Below are positions 1-8,194 of a stretch of DNA of 64,000 nucleotides, one piece after another (the stretch's first letter is position 1; the number at the start of each line of letters is the position of its first letter). This DNA comes from UBA4810 sp002479215 (GTDB lineage Bacteria; Desulfobacterota; Syntrophia; Syntrophales; Smithellaceae), in NCBI GenBank assembly GCA_049514435.1, contig JBEKVB010000002.1:1-64000 (forward strand), in the 5' to 3' direction. The position numbers and the translations under genes were made by a program. The notes under the pieces are model-generated. The model was not told the origin of the DNA and did not search any database. It saw only the letters and a list, made by a program, of their open reading frames with translations.

Positions 1-2
1 TT

Positions 3-98
3 GTTTGTGCAATTATGCGGAAGTTGGTTCACATTATATTTGGTATCCTGAAATCCGGTAAAAAGTATGACCCAAACTATAAGCCAACTTTCGTTTGA
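3..98 (+). mobile_element. IS110-family transposase, C-terminal end (cut by window start)
   Basis: An open frame enters from the left edge and stops at 96-98. Its last 31 residues contain KLVHIIFGILKSGKKYDPNY, which matches the usual tail of IS110/IS902-type (DEDD, Transposase_20) transposases, where a phrase like LKSGKPYDPN precedes the end. Only the tail is visible, so intactness cannot be judged. The longer out-of-frame reading from position 67 onward looks spurious. IS110 elements usually lack clear terminal inverted repeats, so the right boundary is not visible. Confidence 0.6.
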
Positions 99-309
99 CA
101 AGAACGGTATCTACAAGTCAATAAACCATAAAACGGAGAAAACTGAAGATTACCAAGTGAAAGAGAGTAACGACTCACATCAACGGCAGCAAAAAGTAGA
201 GCGACGAGGAACTAGTAAATCTGCCCTAGTTCTTACCCAGAGAAACCTTTACATCCACCTGACGAAGAATGATTAAAGTTTTTCTTTGCATCGAATAATT
301 GCCTATTTG

Positions 310-360
310 AAAGGCCAAACAAACCCGCCGCTTGGCTGATCTGTTTGGCCTTTATTTTTA
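310..360 (+). terminator. Rho-independent terminator
   Basis: A perfect 12-bp inverted repeat, AAAGGCCAAACA (310-321) and TGTTTGGCCTTT (342-353), is followed by the T-rich run TATTTTTA. It lies 210 bp after the transposase tail and before the convergent hydrolase gene, so it can end rightward transcription. The stretch 99-309 shows no gene I can support. Confidence 0.75.
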
Positions 361-398
361 AAACAATTTGTTAATCAAATATCTAGTTCAAAAATTTA

Positions 399-2300
399 CT
401 AGATAAGTCCTGCTGAAATCACAGTGTTTGAAATTGCAAACAAAGTAATAATTAAACTGTTTACAAAACCTCCCAGCCATATAGAACCTGTTTTCCTAAA
501 AAAGATTCTTGCCGATATTGCTGCAAGCGGCAATATAAACAACAGATTCCATAACAATACACCGGCGAGTGCTGACGTGATATTGGGGGGAAATGGAGCG
601 GATGGGATCAACTTAATGCCGGTAGTATACAGCCATCCATAATCGAGAACGTGTAACACCGCTAAACCACCGACGTTGGCAATGATCATCAGAACAATAT
701 TGGTCCATTCGTTTGCTCCTCTCATTCTGGTAAATGAGTTAAGCAGTAAAATGTTAATCAAATAGAAGAATAGGAAGAATGGTAAGTATTTAATCAGGAT
801 GAAGAATTTAATAGGCGTGAGCGTCTTAATACTAAATACCCAGAATCTGGCGTCGCTGAGGAAGAAGAAATTGCTGATGACCAGCAAGAAATAGGTTGCC
901 ATAAATACTATTAGGGCCAACAGGGCAGTTTTTCCAATATCTGCGCCGGAAAGTTTTACTCCCAGATTATCAAAAGTTACCTTATTTTTCTTCATAACAA
1001 AGAAGTAAGTTGCCGTGAATATCGCAAGCAGAATGGCGCCCGCTATTAGCATGAGCAGTACGACACCATTTACACAAGGCAACTGAAAGTAACTGTTGAA
1101 AGGGAATATCGTGGGAACAAATCGATCCATCGATTTGATGGCTATCGGATAACCCACCGCCCAGTTATAAATAAGCGGAGCCGGCAGCAAGCAGATGATA
1201 AATATTATCCAGTAAATCATCTTGTTCTTGGCCGTCGTCATTATTGATGGAGCAACAGGTTCCCGTTTGATGATTGTTTTGAAGTATGGAATCTTCAGCA
1301 TGAGGAATGCAAATGGAATTATGAAGAGGAAGAATCCTACCAATACCAGTCCAGTGAAAAATTCCTTCCAAGGCCAGGTTTGTTCAGTAGCCGGCATCTG
1401 TTCTTTGCCGCCCTTCAACGTTATATCGAAAAAATCCAGAATATAAGATTCGGCAACCCTGGAAAAATGGGCTCGGGGATGAATAAGCGGGGGTTGATAG
1501 AGGACTCGCAATTTTCCCGCTGCCGCGGCGGCTATCGCCTCATCCCTGATAAGCTTTTTATTATCGCCAAACACGTAATAGGAGTTATATTCGGCACCGG
1601 CGAATCCCATACCGGCAATACCATTTTTTGAAATATTAACATCACTGGCTTTAAGAACCTTCCACATGTTGTCCGCCCATTCATCATACTGACTGAACAT
1701 AAGGCCGACATTTACCGGATATTTGCCGTACACAAGGGCGCCATCTTTGTTGACCAAAAACGTGTGTTCAGTGGGTACTAATGCTTTAGGTATAATAATT
1801 GATGGATTTTTTTCATGATTTGTAAATGCCCTCATTGCACCGATTTGCAAAATGATACCACCCAGGGAATGGCCGACCATGCCAATGCGATTTTTATCAA
1901 CATAAGGCAATGTGCCTAGATATTGCAATGCAGCATATGTACCCATATCGGGTGCCACACCTTTGTTGATACGCGAATCAGGGAATGACGATAGACCATG
2001 GTCGTATGCGTCAATCGAAATAACCACATAACCACGACGGGATAGTTCAACCTGGTTGCTATCCTACACTTCCAACGTGTTGTTGTAACCGTGGACAGAG
2101 ACAATAGCCGGAGCCGGATTTTCAACAGTTGCAGAATTAGGCACTAGTAGCAATGCCCTCATTCTGGCACCATCCTCTGTAACATAGGTTATGTCGGTTA
2201 TTTTAACCTTACAGCCACTTGTATGCACCAGGTGCGCTCCTAACGAACCCAATAAAACGAGAGCGACTGCAATACATAAAAATACAACGTATTTCTTCAT
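399..2300 (-). pseudogene. alpha/beta hydrolase with C-terminal membrane domain, interrupted by an in-frame TAG
   Basis: Start ATG at 2300 has a good ribosome site (AGGAGG, 9 nt upstream). The first 78 codons give an N-terminal hydrophobic signal/anchor and a hydrolase entry strand ending VSVHGYNNTLEV. Codon 79 is TAG (2064-2066), and the same frame then continues without shift for 542 more codons. The continuation has GHSLGG, the nucleophile elbow of alpha/beta hydrolases, and then about seven hydrophobic segments. CAG to TAG is a one-base change, so this is a nonsense mutation, a read-through codon or a sequencing error. The substrate is unknown. As a membrane-bound esterase/peptidase-like enzyme it would be about 632 residues. 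Confidence 0.8.
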
Positions 2301-2403
2301 TATTTGTCCCTCCTTTTAAAAACTTTTTTTAAGAATTATGCCCTGCCTCCGATACTTATAACACATGTTAAGTTAGAGTTCAGATATTTTTTTGATTATT
2401 TCC

Positions 2404-2475
2404 GATTGAAATGTTGTATGAATTGGGAAAACAAGAAAATCAACATTACAGGAAGAAACAAATGCTTCTTGGCAT
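2404..2475 (+). repeat. short dispersed intergenic repeat, copy A
   Basis: The core TTACAGGAAG(A/C)AA recurs in four intergenic gaps: 2446 (copy A), 4344 (B, as GTACAGGAAGAAACAAAT), 5151 (C) and 11866 (D, as TAACAGGAAGAAAGAC). Copies A and C also share an upstream GATTG(A/T)AATGT(T/A)G exactly 42 bp before the core. All four lie just beyond the 3' end of a minus-strand gene. Function is unknown; it could be a decayed small mobile element or a terminator-associated sequence. Confidence 0.45.
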
Positions 2476-2480
2476 CCCCC

Positions 2481-2732
2481 CTACTCTTCCTTTAATGCCT
2501 GCAACTTCTTATTTCTTGGCAGCTTCTTGATTCCATATTCCAGCCTATAGGCATCTTCCTTTCTCATGAATCTGCTTGTAGCCAATAACTTCACCGGCAA
2601 TCGTGCCCGGGTAAACTTTGATGCTTCACCAGCATTGTGAGCATTCACCCTCTTTTTAATATTATAGGTAGCACCCGTATAAAGCTTACCATCAGAACAA
2701 CACAAAATACATACAACCCATGAGTATTTCAT
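2481..2732 (-). CDS. GIY-YIG nuclease superfamily protein (UPF0213/YhbQ-like)
   Basis: The 83-residue protein starting at the internal ATG (2732) begins MKYSWVVCILCCSDGKLYTG and continues with YNIKKRVNAHN, matching the GIY-YIG fold (here V..L-..-LYTG) and its following Arg. The late KLPRNKKLQAL is typical of the UPF0213 class. The frame is open up to 2840, but the extra N-terminus crosses a terminator and is unlike the family, so the shorter start is preferred although it has no clear ribosome site. These small proteins are putative nucleases, with roles in DNA metabolism suggested for some members. Confidence 0.75.
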   Translation of the reverse strand: MKYSWVVCILCCSDGKLYTGATYNIKKRVNAHNAGEASKFTRARLPVKLLATSRFMRKEDAYRLEYGIKKLPRNKKLQALKEE

Positions 2733-2766
2733 ATTTATAATAATTAATGGCAGGTCATTATAGAAC

Positions 2767-2812
2767 AAATAAAAAAAGGCCACTTCTAAAAAAAGAGTAG
2801 CCCTTTTCAATT
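2767..2812 (-). terminator. Rho-independent terminator after the PH-domain gene
   Basis: Read on the minus strand, AAAAGGGCTACT and AAGTGGCCTTTT can pair with one bulged G and G-U pairs across a 9-10 nt loop, followed by a run of seven T and TATTTG. It sits about 100 bp after the stop of the PH-domain gene at 2915 and upstream of the GIY-YIG start. Confidence 0.65.
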
Positions 2813-2914
2813 GCCGATACTTCATTCTCCAACTAAGCAACTATATTACAATCACTATTAAACAACAATTCCAGCAAAATTCCGCCCAACAGGAAGGTGG
2901 TTAGGCCAAGTTTT

Positions 2915-3370
2915 TCATTGAGAGATACTTTGCTCGACCTGTTTACGGAATTCAAGCGGATTCGCAATCTTCTTGAAAGGTTCTTTTGTGCCACCTGTCC
3001 CTGTAACAATGATTGTACCGTACCCAAATATGCGGCCAGAAAAATCTTGATCAACGCCTATGCCCTCAACTTTTTGCAAAAGCAATTCAAGGGAATGCCG
3101 CTTGATGAAACCCACCTTAATCAGAACTCGCTTATTTGTGACAGCAAACTCTGATGATTTATAGGTGATAAAACGCGGAACGCCGAGTAGTACCCCCACA
3201 AGAAAGAAAAGTGTGCCCAATATCAAGGCAGCGGAATACAGTGAAAAGACAAAGGCTAAGCAGAAGCCAATAACGATTAGAAAAATGGGGAAAATGAAGA
3301 CTATCCAGTGAAGTTTGGTGTAGTATCTAATCTGCTCGCCCTGTATAAGGTTCTGTTCAATGTATCCCAT
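2915..3370 (-). CDS. PH domain-containing membrane protein (bPH2/DUF304 type)
   Basis: The 151-residue protein has two adjacent hydrophobic segments (roughly residues 24-65) followed by a soluble beta-rich domain with FITYKSSEFAVTNKRV and a GFIKRHSLELLLQKVEGIGV stretch, the usual layout of membrane-flanked bacterial PH proteins (YdbS/YdbT class). The late FGYGTIIVTGTGGT is also typical. Its ATG overlaps the TGA of the upstream DUF3309 gene, so the two are translationally coupled. Role: probably an envelope protein; no enzymatic residues are evident. Confidence 0.8.
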   Translation of the reverse strand: MGYIEQNLIQGEQIRYYTKLHWIVFIFPIFLIVIGFCLAFVFSLYSAALILGTLFFLVGVLLGVPRFITYKSSEFAVTNKRVLIKVGFIKRHSLELLLQKVEGIGVDQDFSGRIFGYGTIIVTGTGGTKEPFKKIANPLEFRKQVEQSISQ

Positions 3371-3522
3371 CAGATCCGCCCCATCAGCAGCAGGATGATC
3401 AAAATCAGAAGAATCAATCCAAGTCCACCGCTGGGATAGTATCCCCAGTTCCTACTGTGAGGCCAGGTGGGCAGTGCGCCGACCAAGAAGAGAATTAAAA
3501 TAATGATCAGTATCGTAAACAT
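3370..3522 (-). CDS. DUF3309 family small membrane protein
   Basis: A 50-residue frame starts with MFTILIIILILFLVGALP, has the signature block TWPHSRNWGYYPSGG in the middle, and ends in a second hydrophobic segment LILLILIILLLMGRI. This hydrophobic-GALPTWP-YYPSGG-hydrophobic plan is the DUF3309 family. The ribosome site AGGAG lies 6-8 nt before the ATG at 3522, and the stop overlaps the start of the PH-domain gene. Members are often found beside stress genes; function unknown. Confidence 0.85.
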   Translation of the reverse strand: MFTILIIILILFLVGALPTWPHSRNWGYYPSGGLGLILLILIILLLMGRI

Positions 3523-3678
3523 GTTTTTTCTCCTTTCCTGTTATTTGACTTTCTTGTTCCGTTAGCCGCCTGATTTCCCGGCGGTACAAGAATATTTCAA
3601 TTGATATCCGTTGAACCCGACCCCTCGTAAAACAGTTCACGCATATCAAAAACCAAATGGCGAAAAAAACTATTGTAT

Positions 3679-4128
3679 TCAACCCTTCACAATGAGTATG
3701 GGAATACTTGTGTCATTGTGGATAACACCATAGGAAACACTACCAAGAACAGAGGCTGATAAGGCGCTTCTTCCATGGGAGCCCATAACAATAAGATTTA
3801 CCTTTGACCTCTTAGCCCCTTTCACAATCTCCTCCACAGGATGCCCCATTTTTATAGAAATCTCCGCTGCGACACCGCTTTTATCGCACAGTTTCTTTAT
3901 TTCTCCGGCGTACCCTTCGGCAGCCTCTCTCAGATAATCCTCAATAGGCTCTATTGCGCGCCTTGATGTCTCCGATGCGGGAACTGTCTGGGCTATTAGT
4001 GAGCGCTTGTCAATAACGCTCAGAGCAATAATTGAGGCTTTCAACTGTTTGGCGAGGTCAACCGCATACGCGGCTGCTTTTTGAGCTGTTTTGGACCCGT
4101 CTGCTGGCACAAGAATTTTTGAAATCAC
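3679..4128 (-). CDS. universal stress protein (UspA family)
   Basis: About 149 residues. N-terminal SKILVPADGSKTAQKAAAYA and C-terminal GSHGRSALSASVLGSVSYGV carry the Usp fold and its ATP-binding loop G-2x-G-9x-G-(S/T). The preferred start is GTG at 4128, because AGGAGG (4133-4138) is placed 4-5 nt upstream of it; the frame is open to an ATG at 4149 that would put the ribosome site inside the coding region. A strong sigma-70 promoter lies upstream (4209-4237), nearly identical to the one of the extracellular electron transfer operon. Likely a stress/starvation protein tied to respiratory state. Confidence 0.88.
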   Translation of the reverse strand: MISKILVPADGSKTAQKAAAYAVDLAKQLKASIIALSVIDKRSLIAQTVPASETSRRAIEPIEDYLREAAEGYAGEIKKLCDKSGVAAEISIKMGHPVEEIVKGAKRSKVNLIVMGSHGRSALSASVLGSVSYGVIHNDTSIPILIVKG

Positions 4129-4182
4129 ACATCCTCCTTTAATCATCAAAAAAGGGGTAAAGCAGTACGCTCTGTCTGATTG

Positions 4183-4302
4183 ATAAAAACTTCCTTTTTC
4201 ACGGTGCGAGTATATGAAGAAGATTTTTTTGTGTCAAGAGGATTTTGACCACCTCAGGATATGGAGTGGGGTGGCAATGATCGTTGCCAGGTAATCATTG
4301 CC
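4183..4302 (-). promoter_or_regulatory. Sigma-70 promoter of the stress gene, within a repeated block
   Basis: On the minus strand: -35 TTGACA (4232-4237), 17-bp spacer, -10 TATACT (4209-4214); start of transcription near 4202. Both flanks are conserved with the promoter at 11404-11432: GACC(A/C)AC..AATCCTC before the -35 and ACCGTGAAAAAGGA(A/G)G after the -10. Farther upstream there is an inverted repeat, GGCAATGA (4273-4280) and TCATTGCC (4295-4302), a possible regulator site at about -70 to -100. Confidence 0.85.
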
Positions 4303-4428
4303 AAGAGAAAGCTTGAATAATTTTCATTGCCTCTAAATTACTGTACAGGAAGAAACAAATATGGCAGTCATGTAGGGTCTCCACAGTCTGGTCTCGAAAT
4401 AGCTTTTTGGTTCTTTGCTGTTCGCCAA

Positions 4429-5067
4429 TCATACGCCTTTCCGTCCCGTCATGAGAAAAACTGTAAACTCGACCATTTTCCCATCATGTATAGGTTTCAT
4501 AACCTTAGCTGCTGTCCGGTGCCTTACATTATCAAACCCCGCCTCGATGAATAACTGGCGCATTCTGTCACGATCAAATCCGAAATGGATAACTCCTCTA
4601 TTGTCGCTGTGAAAGAGACCCCCTTCCGAATCTAAATCTGCAATGCACAGATAACCTGATGGCAATGCGATATGATGGAATTGATCGAAGATGGCCTTGA
4701 TTTCCTTAATATGGTGAAAGGTCATGCTACTGACAATCAAATGATAACGACCTTCCAGGACATCGCCCTTTTCCATATCGAAGAGCCGGGTTTTTACATT
4801 GGTCAGATTCTTTTTTGCTATTTTCTGCTCAAGCACATCTATCATCCCCCGTGAACTATCAACACCAGTGATAGAATGAATGAAGAGTTGTAATTGGAAA
4901 GTGACAAGGCCAGTGCCGCAGCCGAAATCCAATGCATCCATATCGGAAGTTAATGCGACATCTTTTCTTATGGCGCCGGTAATCTCGGTGGCCAGTTTAA
5001 CCCTCCCCGGCTCTTTATCCCAAGAAGCCGCCTCGCTGTCAAAATCACGTTTTTCATCTTTAATCAT
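4429..5067 (-). CDS. class I SAM-dependent methyltransferase
   Basis: About 212 residues. Motif I LDFGCGTGLVTFQL, then GVDSSRGMIDV (acidic residue for SAM ribose), DMEKGD, and HLIVSSMTFHHIKEI give a UbiE/COQ5-like methyltransferase fold. Start ATG at 5067 is preferred over the GTG two codons earlier because GGAG lies 5 nt before it. The substrate cannot be told. It is flanked on both sides by copies of the small dispersed repeat (near 4344 and 5151) and is probably its own transcription unit. Confidence 0.85.
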   Translation of the reverse strand: MIKDEKRDFDSEAASWDKEPGRVKLATEITGAIRKDVALTSDMDALDFGCGTGLVTFQLQLFIHSITGVDSSRGMIDVLEQKIAKKNLTNVKTRLFDMEKGDVLEGRYHLIVSSMTFHHIKEIKAIFDQFHHIALPSGYLCIADLDSEGGLFHSDNRGVIHFGFDRDRMRQLFIEAGFDNVRHRTAAKVMKPIHDGKMVEFTVFLMTGRKGV

Positions 5068-5108
5068 AAGCACTCCGCAAAGTTGCCAGATTGTTCCTCA
5101 TTATCTCG

Positions 5109-5170
5109 GATTGTAATGTAGCATAACAGAAAAATACTGATAATCGAGACTTACAGGAAGCAAGACTTTT
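5109..5170 (+). repeat. short dispersed intergenic repeat, copy C
   Basis: GATTGTAATGTAG (from 5109) and TTACAGGAAGCAAGAC (from 5151) match copy A near 2404-2460 at the same 42-bp offset. It lies between the methyltransferase start and the stop of the monoheme cytochrome gene. Confidence 0.45.
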
Positions 5171-5201
5171 CGTTCCTACTCTGATCACGAATGCTTAAGG
5201 A

Positions 5202-5567
5202 TTACTTCTTGGTTCCCGGCAGCGTTAAAGAGTACTCGTAGATGAGTTTCATCTCCTGATCGGAGATTTTATCCACGGGAAAACCAGGCATAACGCCTTT
5301 TGATCCATCGGCTTTTAAAGGATTTCTATTATACGCGGTGAAGACGGCAAGACTTTTCATTTTGGCCGAACCTTTAACCGGCAGGGCGGGATTGATGATG
5401 TTTCCCCCCTGGGCATGACAGACGCCGCAATGGACAGCATAAAGCTTTGCTCCATCCGGGGCCTGATCAGATAAGGCTGTGCTGACGGGGGAAATCATTG
5501 TTTCTCCGAAGACTACCCATCCGGCTATGGTGAAAATAAACAGAGACCAGATTGTTGATTTTTTCAT
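5202..5567 (-). CDS. monoheme periplasmic c-type cytochrome
   Basis: 121 residues with an N-terminal hydrophobic signal/anchor (about residues 6-22), one heme site CGVCH in KLYAVHCGVCHAQGG, and a probable distal axial Met in KGVMPGFPVD, followed by the C-terminal helix QEMKLIYEYSLTLPG. This is the class I cytochrome c plan. A ribosome site GGAGG precedes the ATG. It is the last gene of the electron-transfer operon, 55 bp after the NrfD gene, and could shuttle electrons between the membrane complex and periplasmic partners. Confidence 0.85.
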   Translation of the reverse strand: MKKSTIWSLFIFTIAGWVVFGETMISPVSTALSDQAPDGAKLYAVHCGVCHAQGGNIINPALPVKGSAKMKSLAVFTAYNRNPLKADGSKGVMPGFPVDKISDQEMKLIYEYSLTLPGTKK

Positions 5568-5622
5568 GATACCTCCATATTTTTAGTTAGATAACGATGG
5601 TTTTTTCGTTTTTCGCATTTTT

Positions 5623-6873
5623 TCAATCCGGTCCTTTCGTTTGCAGCACGGGAAAAATCTTATTAAGAATCCAGAAGAAGATGAAGGGCAGCACCGCGAT
5701 GAGCAAAGCACCGCCCAGGCCCTCTTTAAAGGTATCCAGGCTGCGAGGAATGATGGGCAGTTGGTAATCCATATACCCGGAAAAAGTCAGGGAAAAAGAC
5801 TGGCCGCCGATGACTACGTTCCACCTCATCATGAAAACCCCGAAAAGCACCAGCAAAAGGGCGGGGATTAATCTGCGGACTGTCAAGCCGGGGAACAGAA
5901 GGAGGATGAAAGGCACCAGGTTCCCCAGGAGATATTGGAGCAGGAAGATATTAATAAAATCTGTCCCATAGATGACATTCCTCAGAATGTCCCATGATTT
6001 TACTGCTGTGTAGCTGCGGAAGACCAGGTCCAATAACTCCAGACTGATCGAGAATATCATAAAGAAAATAAGATATTTCACAGACGTCTGCATCGCGTTC
6101 ATCTCTTCGCTTTTAATCTCCTTGAGTGTAATGCAGGCGGTAGTAGTGTTTTTCCGGGAAGCGATGAATTTTTTTGTTTCCATGATGATAACGTAGATCA
6201 GCATGCAGAGGGAGACGCCGGAAACAATGGCCGACATGATAAAGATAACCGGCATGAGAGGGGTCATCCACAGGGCGTTGGCTTTTACCGAACCGAAGAT
6301 GAACCCCGCATACCCGTGAAGAAAACAGGCAATTGGCACACCGACTCCCGCCAGGATCTTGATGGCTTTTGCGTCCAGCTTCAGGCTGGCATCGCTTAGG
6401 TCCAGGGCGCCGAGGGTAAGGATGGTATGTACCACGTATTTTATTTTTTCGGCCAAACTCTTATTCGCCTTGCCTTTGAGTCTTAATGATACTTCCACCA
6501 GGTGTTTCCGGAAAAGAAACCACAGTTCGGAGGCGACGACCGATCCGTAAACAAACAGCACGACGCCAAAGGCGGCAATAGCCGAAGTGAAGTGCGGCGT
6601 AAGAACCACGTAGAAACTTCTTGCGGGTTGCGCAAGGTGCAAGAGGAGAGGCAAGGGCGCAACGATGAGCAGGGCGAAGGAAAAAACCAGGGCAAATCTG
6701 GCGATTTCCTTAAGCGGTTTTATATTGAAAAGATGATACAGGGAGGAAAGGACAAAAGCACCGGCCACAAGCCCCGTCATGAACGGATACATGACAATCT
6801 GAATAGCCCAATAAATGTACTCATTGGGATAAACGAAAAGTTCTTTGACTGTCCATAATGCTTCCAGAACCAT
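5623..6873 (-). CDS. NrfD/PsrC-like integral membrane subunit
   Basis: 416 residues with about nine or ten hydrophobic helices, starting with VYPNEYIYWAIQIVMYPFMTGLVAGAFVL as expected of NrfD/HybB/PsrC-type quinone-interacting subunits. It follows the ferredoxin gene by 3 nt, with the ribosome site GAGGTGAGG lying over the ferredoxin stop, so the pair is coupled. In known complexes (Nrf, Psr, Qrc, ACIII) NrfD subunits exchange electrons with menaquinol and pass them to a four-cluster iron-sulfur partner. No molybdopterin subunit is encoded here, so the complex most likely feeds the cytochromes directly. Confidence 0.88.
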   Translation of the reverse strand: MVLEALWTVKELFVYPNEYIYWAIQIVMYPFMTGLVAGAFVLSSLYHLFNIKPLKEIARFALVFSFALLIVAPLPLLLHLAQPARSFYVVLTPHFTSAIAAFGVVLFVYGSVVASELWFLFRKHLVEVSLRLKGKANKSLAEKIKYVVHTILTLGALDLSDASLKLDAKAIKILAGVGVPIACFLHGYAGFIFGSVKANALWMTPLMPVIFIMSAIVSGVSLCMLIYVIIMETKKFIASRKNTTTACITLKEIKSEEMNAMQTSVKYLIFFMIFSISLELLDLVFRSYTAVKSWDILRNVIYGTDFINIFLLQYLLGNLVPFILLLFPGLTVRRLIPALLLVLFGVFMMRWNVVIGGQSFSLTFSGYMDYQLPIIPRSLDTFKEGLGGALLIAVLPFIFFWILNKIFPVLQTKGPD

Positions 6874-6876
6874 TTC

Positions 6877-7650
6877 TCACCTCACCTCTTCGCCAAGCCC
6901 GATATAGTAAACCTGGGGATTGGTTCCGTATTCCGGTTTGTGGACTGCTACCTGCTGTGTACGGATGATGTTTTCCACCGGATCTCCGTGGTCTTTGATG
7001 TTGCCGATCTGCCTCGCCCCCGTCGGGCACGCCTGGACGCAAGCCGGCCGCAGGCCGTGGTTAATCCGGTGATAACAGAAATTACATTTATCCGCCACGT
7101 GGTGGACTGGATGGAAAAACCTCATGCCGTACGGGCAGGCCATGATACAGTACCCGCAGCCGATGCACCACTTCCGGTCCACCAGCACCACACCGTCGGC
7201 GTTCTGGTAAGTCGCACCCACCGGACATACCTGGACGCACGAAGGCTTTTCACATTGGTTGCACAGTTTGGGAACAAAAAAAGCCTTTTTAATTTTTTCC
7301 CGGGGAATATCTTTAAACTTACCGCGCCCCAGATCGATTTGGCCGGTAATAAATCCATTACGTGCCTCTTTAGGAGTATCGGCGAATACTTCTCCTTCTG
7401 AGGTTACGACATACCGTTCAACCCAGGTCCGGGAAACGTCGGCGTCAAAGGGGATTTCGTTTTCCAGCTTACAGGCCTTTACACAGAAACCGCAGCCGAT
7501 GCATTTATAGGTGTCGACGAGAAATACAAAGCGAAGGGGTGTAGCCAAGGCCTGAACATCGGAGGGCCGGAAAATTCCGTCCAGTCCTTTAGCCAGAACC
7601 ACAACGGCGGTTCCTTTCATGGCCAATTTTATAAAATCTCTCCTGTTCAC
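6877..7650 (-). CDS. four-cluster [4Fe-4S] ferredoxin subunit with Tat signal
   Basis: 257 residues. The N-terminus MNRRDFIKLAMKGTAVVVLAKG is a twin-arginine signal. Sixteen Cys form four cluster sites: C50/53/56/60, C130/133/138/142, C162/165/168/172 and C189/192/204/208 (roughly), the DmsB/NrfC/PsrB arrangement. Its ATG overlaps the stop of the tetraheme gene by 4 nt, and NrfD follows. With NrfD it should form a periplasm-facing quinol oxidase (or quinone reductase) module that carries electrons to the multiheme cytochromes. Confidence 0.92.
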   Translation of the reverse strand: MNRRDFIKLAMKGTAVVVLAKGLDGIFRPSDVQALATPLRFVFLVDTYKCIGCGFCVKACKLENEIPFDADVSRTWVERYVVTSEGEVFADTPKEARNGFITGQIDLGRGKFKDIPREKIKKAFFVPKLCNQCEKPSCVQVCPVGATYQNADGVVLVDRKWCIGCGYCIMACPYGMRFFHPVHHVADKCNFCYHRINHGLRPACVQACPTGARQIGNIKDHGDPVENIIRTQQVAVHKPEYGTNPQVYYIGLGEEVR

Positions 7651-8120
7651 CTGTTCCTCCTACCGGGTTTGGATGCCTCATGCGGTTTGTGACACAACGT
7701 GCATTCTAAACCGAGATTGTGCTGATCCGGGTTGATGCCTTTGATCTGTGATCTTTGACTGGTGGGATAGAAAAGGCTGGTATGGCACCTAAGGCAGAGC
7801 TCCCGGCTCCGGTCCAGGACAAGTTTCAGCGGATCGGCCGGATGGAAAAGAGCCGGTCCGTGGCAGTTTTCACATTCAATATCTTTATGATGTGCGGAAG
7901 CAAGCTTTTGCGCCTGCCCTGCATGGCAGGTCCCGCAGAATTCCTTGCCTCGATATTTTACCGTAAAATTTTTCCATTCCTCAACATTGGATTGTCTATA
8001 CCAGCCATACGTATACCCTTGTTCATGAGTTCCGAAATCATTGGGTACCCAGAAGCTCCTGGCGATTAACATGATTACCGCAAGAGCCAAAACCACATAC
8101 AGAGGCCGCAGTACATGCAT
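7647..8120 (-). CDS. membrane-anchored tetraheme c-type cytochrome
   Basis: 157 residues. A hydrophobic N-terminal segment (residues 5-22) is not followed by an obvious cleavage site, so it likely stays as an anchor. Four heme sites are visible: CGTCH, CENCH, CLRCH and CTLCH. It lies between the barrel gene and the ferredoxin gene, overlapping the latter by 4 nt (ATGA). It is likely the link between the NrfD-ferredoxin module and the periplasmic decaheme protein, similar in role to NrfH/CymA-type or cytochrome c7-type carriers, though it does not closely look like either. Confidence 0.88.
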   Translation of the reverse strand: MHVLRPLYVVLALAVIMLIARSFWVPNDFGTHEQGYTYGWYRQSNVEEWKNFTVKYRGKEFCGTCHAGQAQKLASAHHKDIECENCHGPALFHPADPLKLVLDRSRELCLRCHTSLFYPTSQRSQIKGINPDQHNLGLECTLCHKPHEASKPGRRNR

Positions 8121-8194
8121 CAGCTAAGATTCTCCAAGATTGCCGACGATAATCATATTCTCCTGCTCAAGGAATATGTGGTTCACTTCCATAT

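Noticed and set aside
67..276. 69-residue frame near the left edge
   Set aside because: It overlaps the transposase tail in another frame, has no family match and no ribosome site.
3452..3682. 76-residue frame on the minus strand
   Set aside because: It is in a different frame from the well-supported DUF3309 gene and overlaps it; the composition is not protein-like.
8150..8172. Hairpin between the barrel gene and tetraheme gene as a terminator
   Set aside because: The stem has a bulge and no T-run follows, and downstream genes clearly belong to the same operon.
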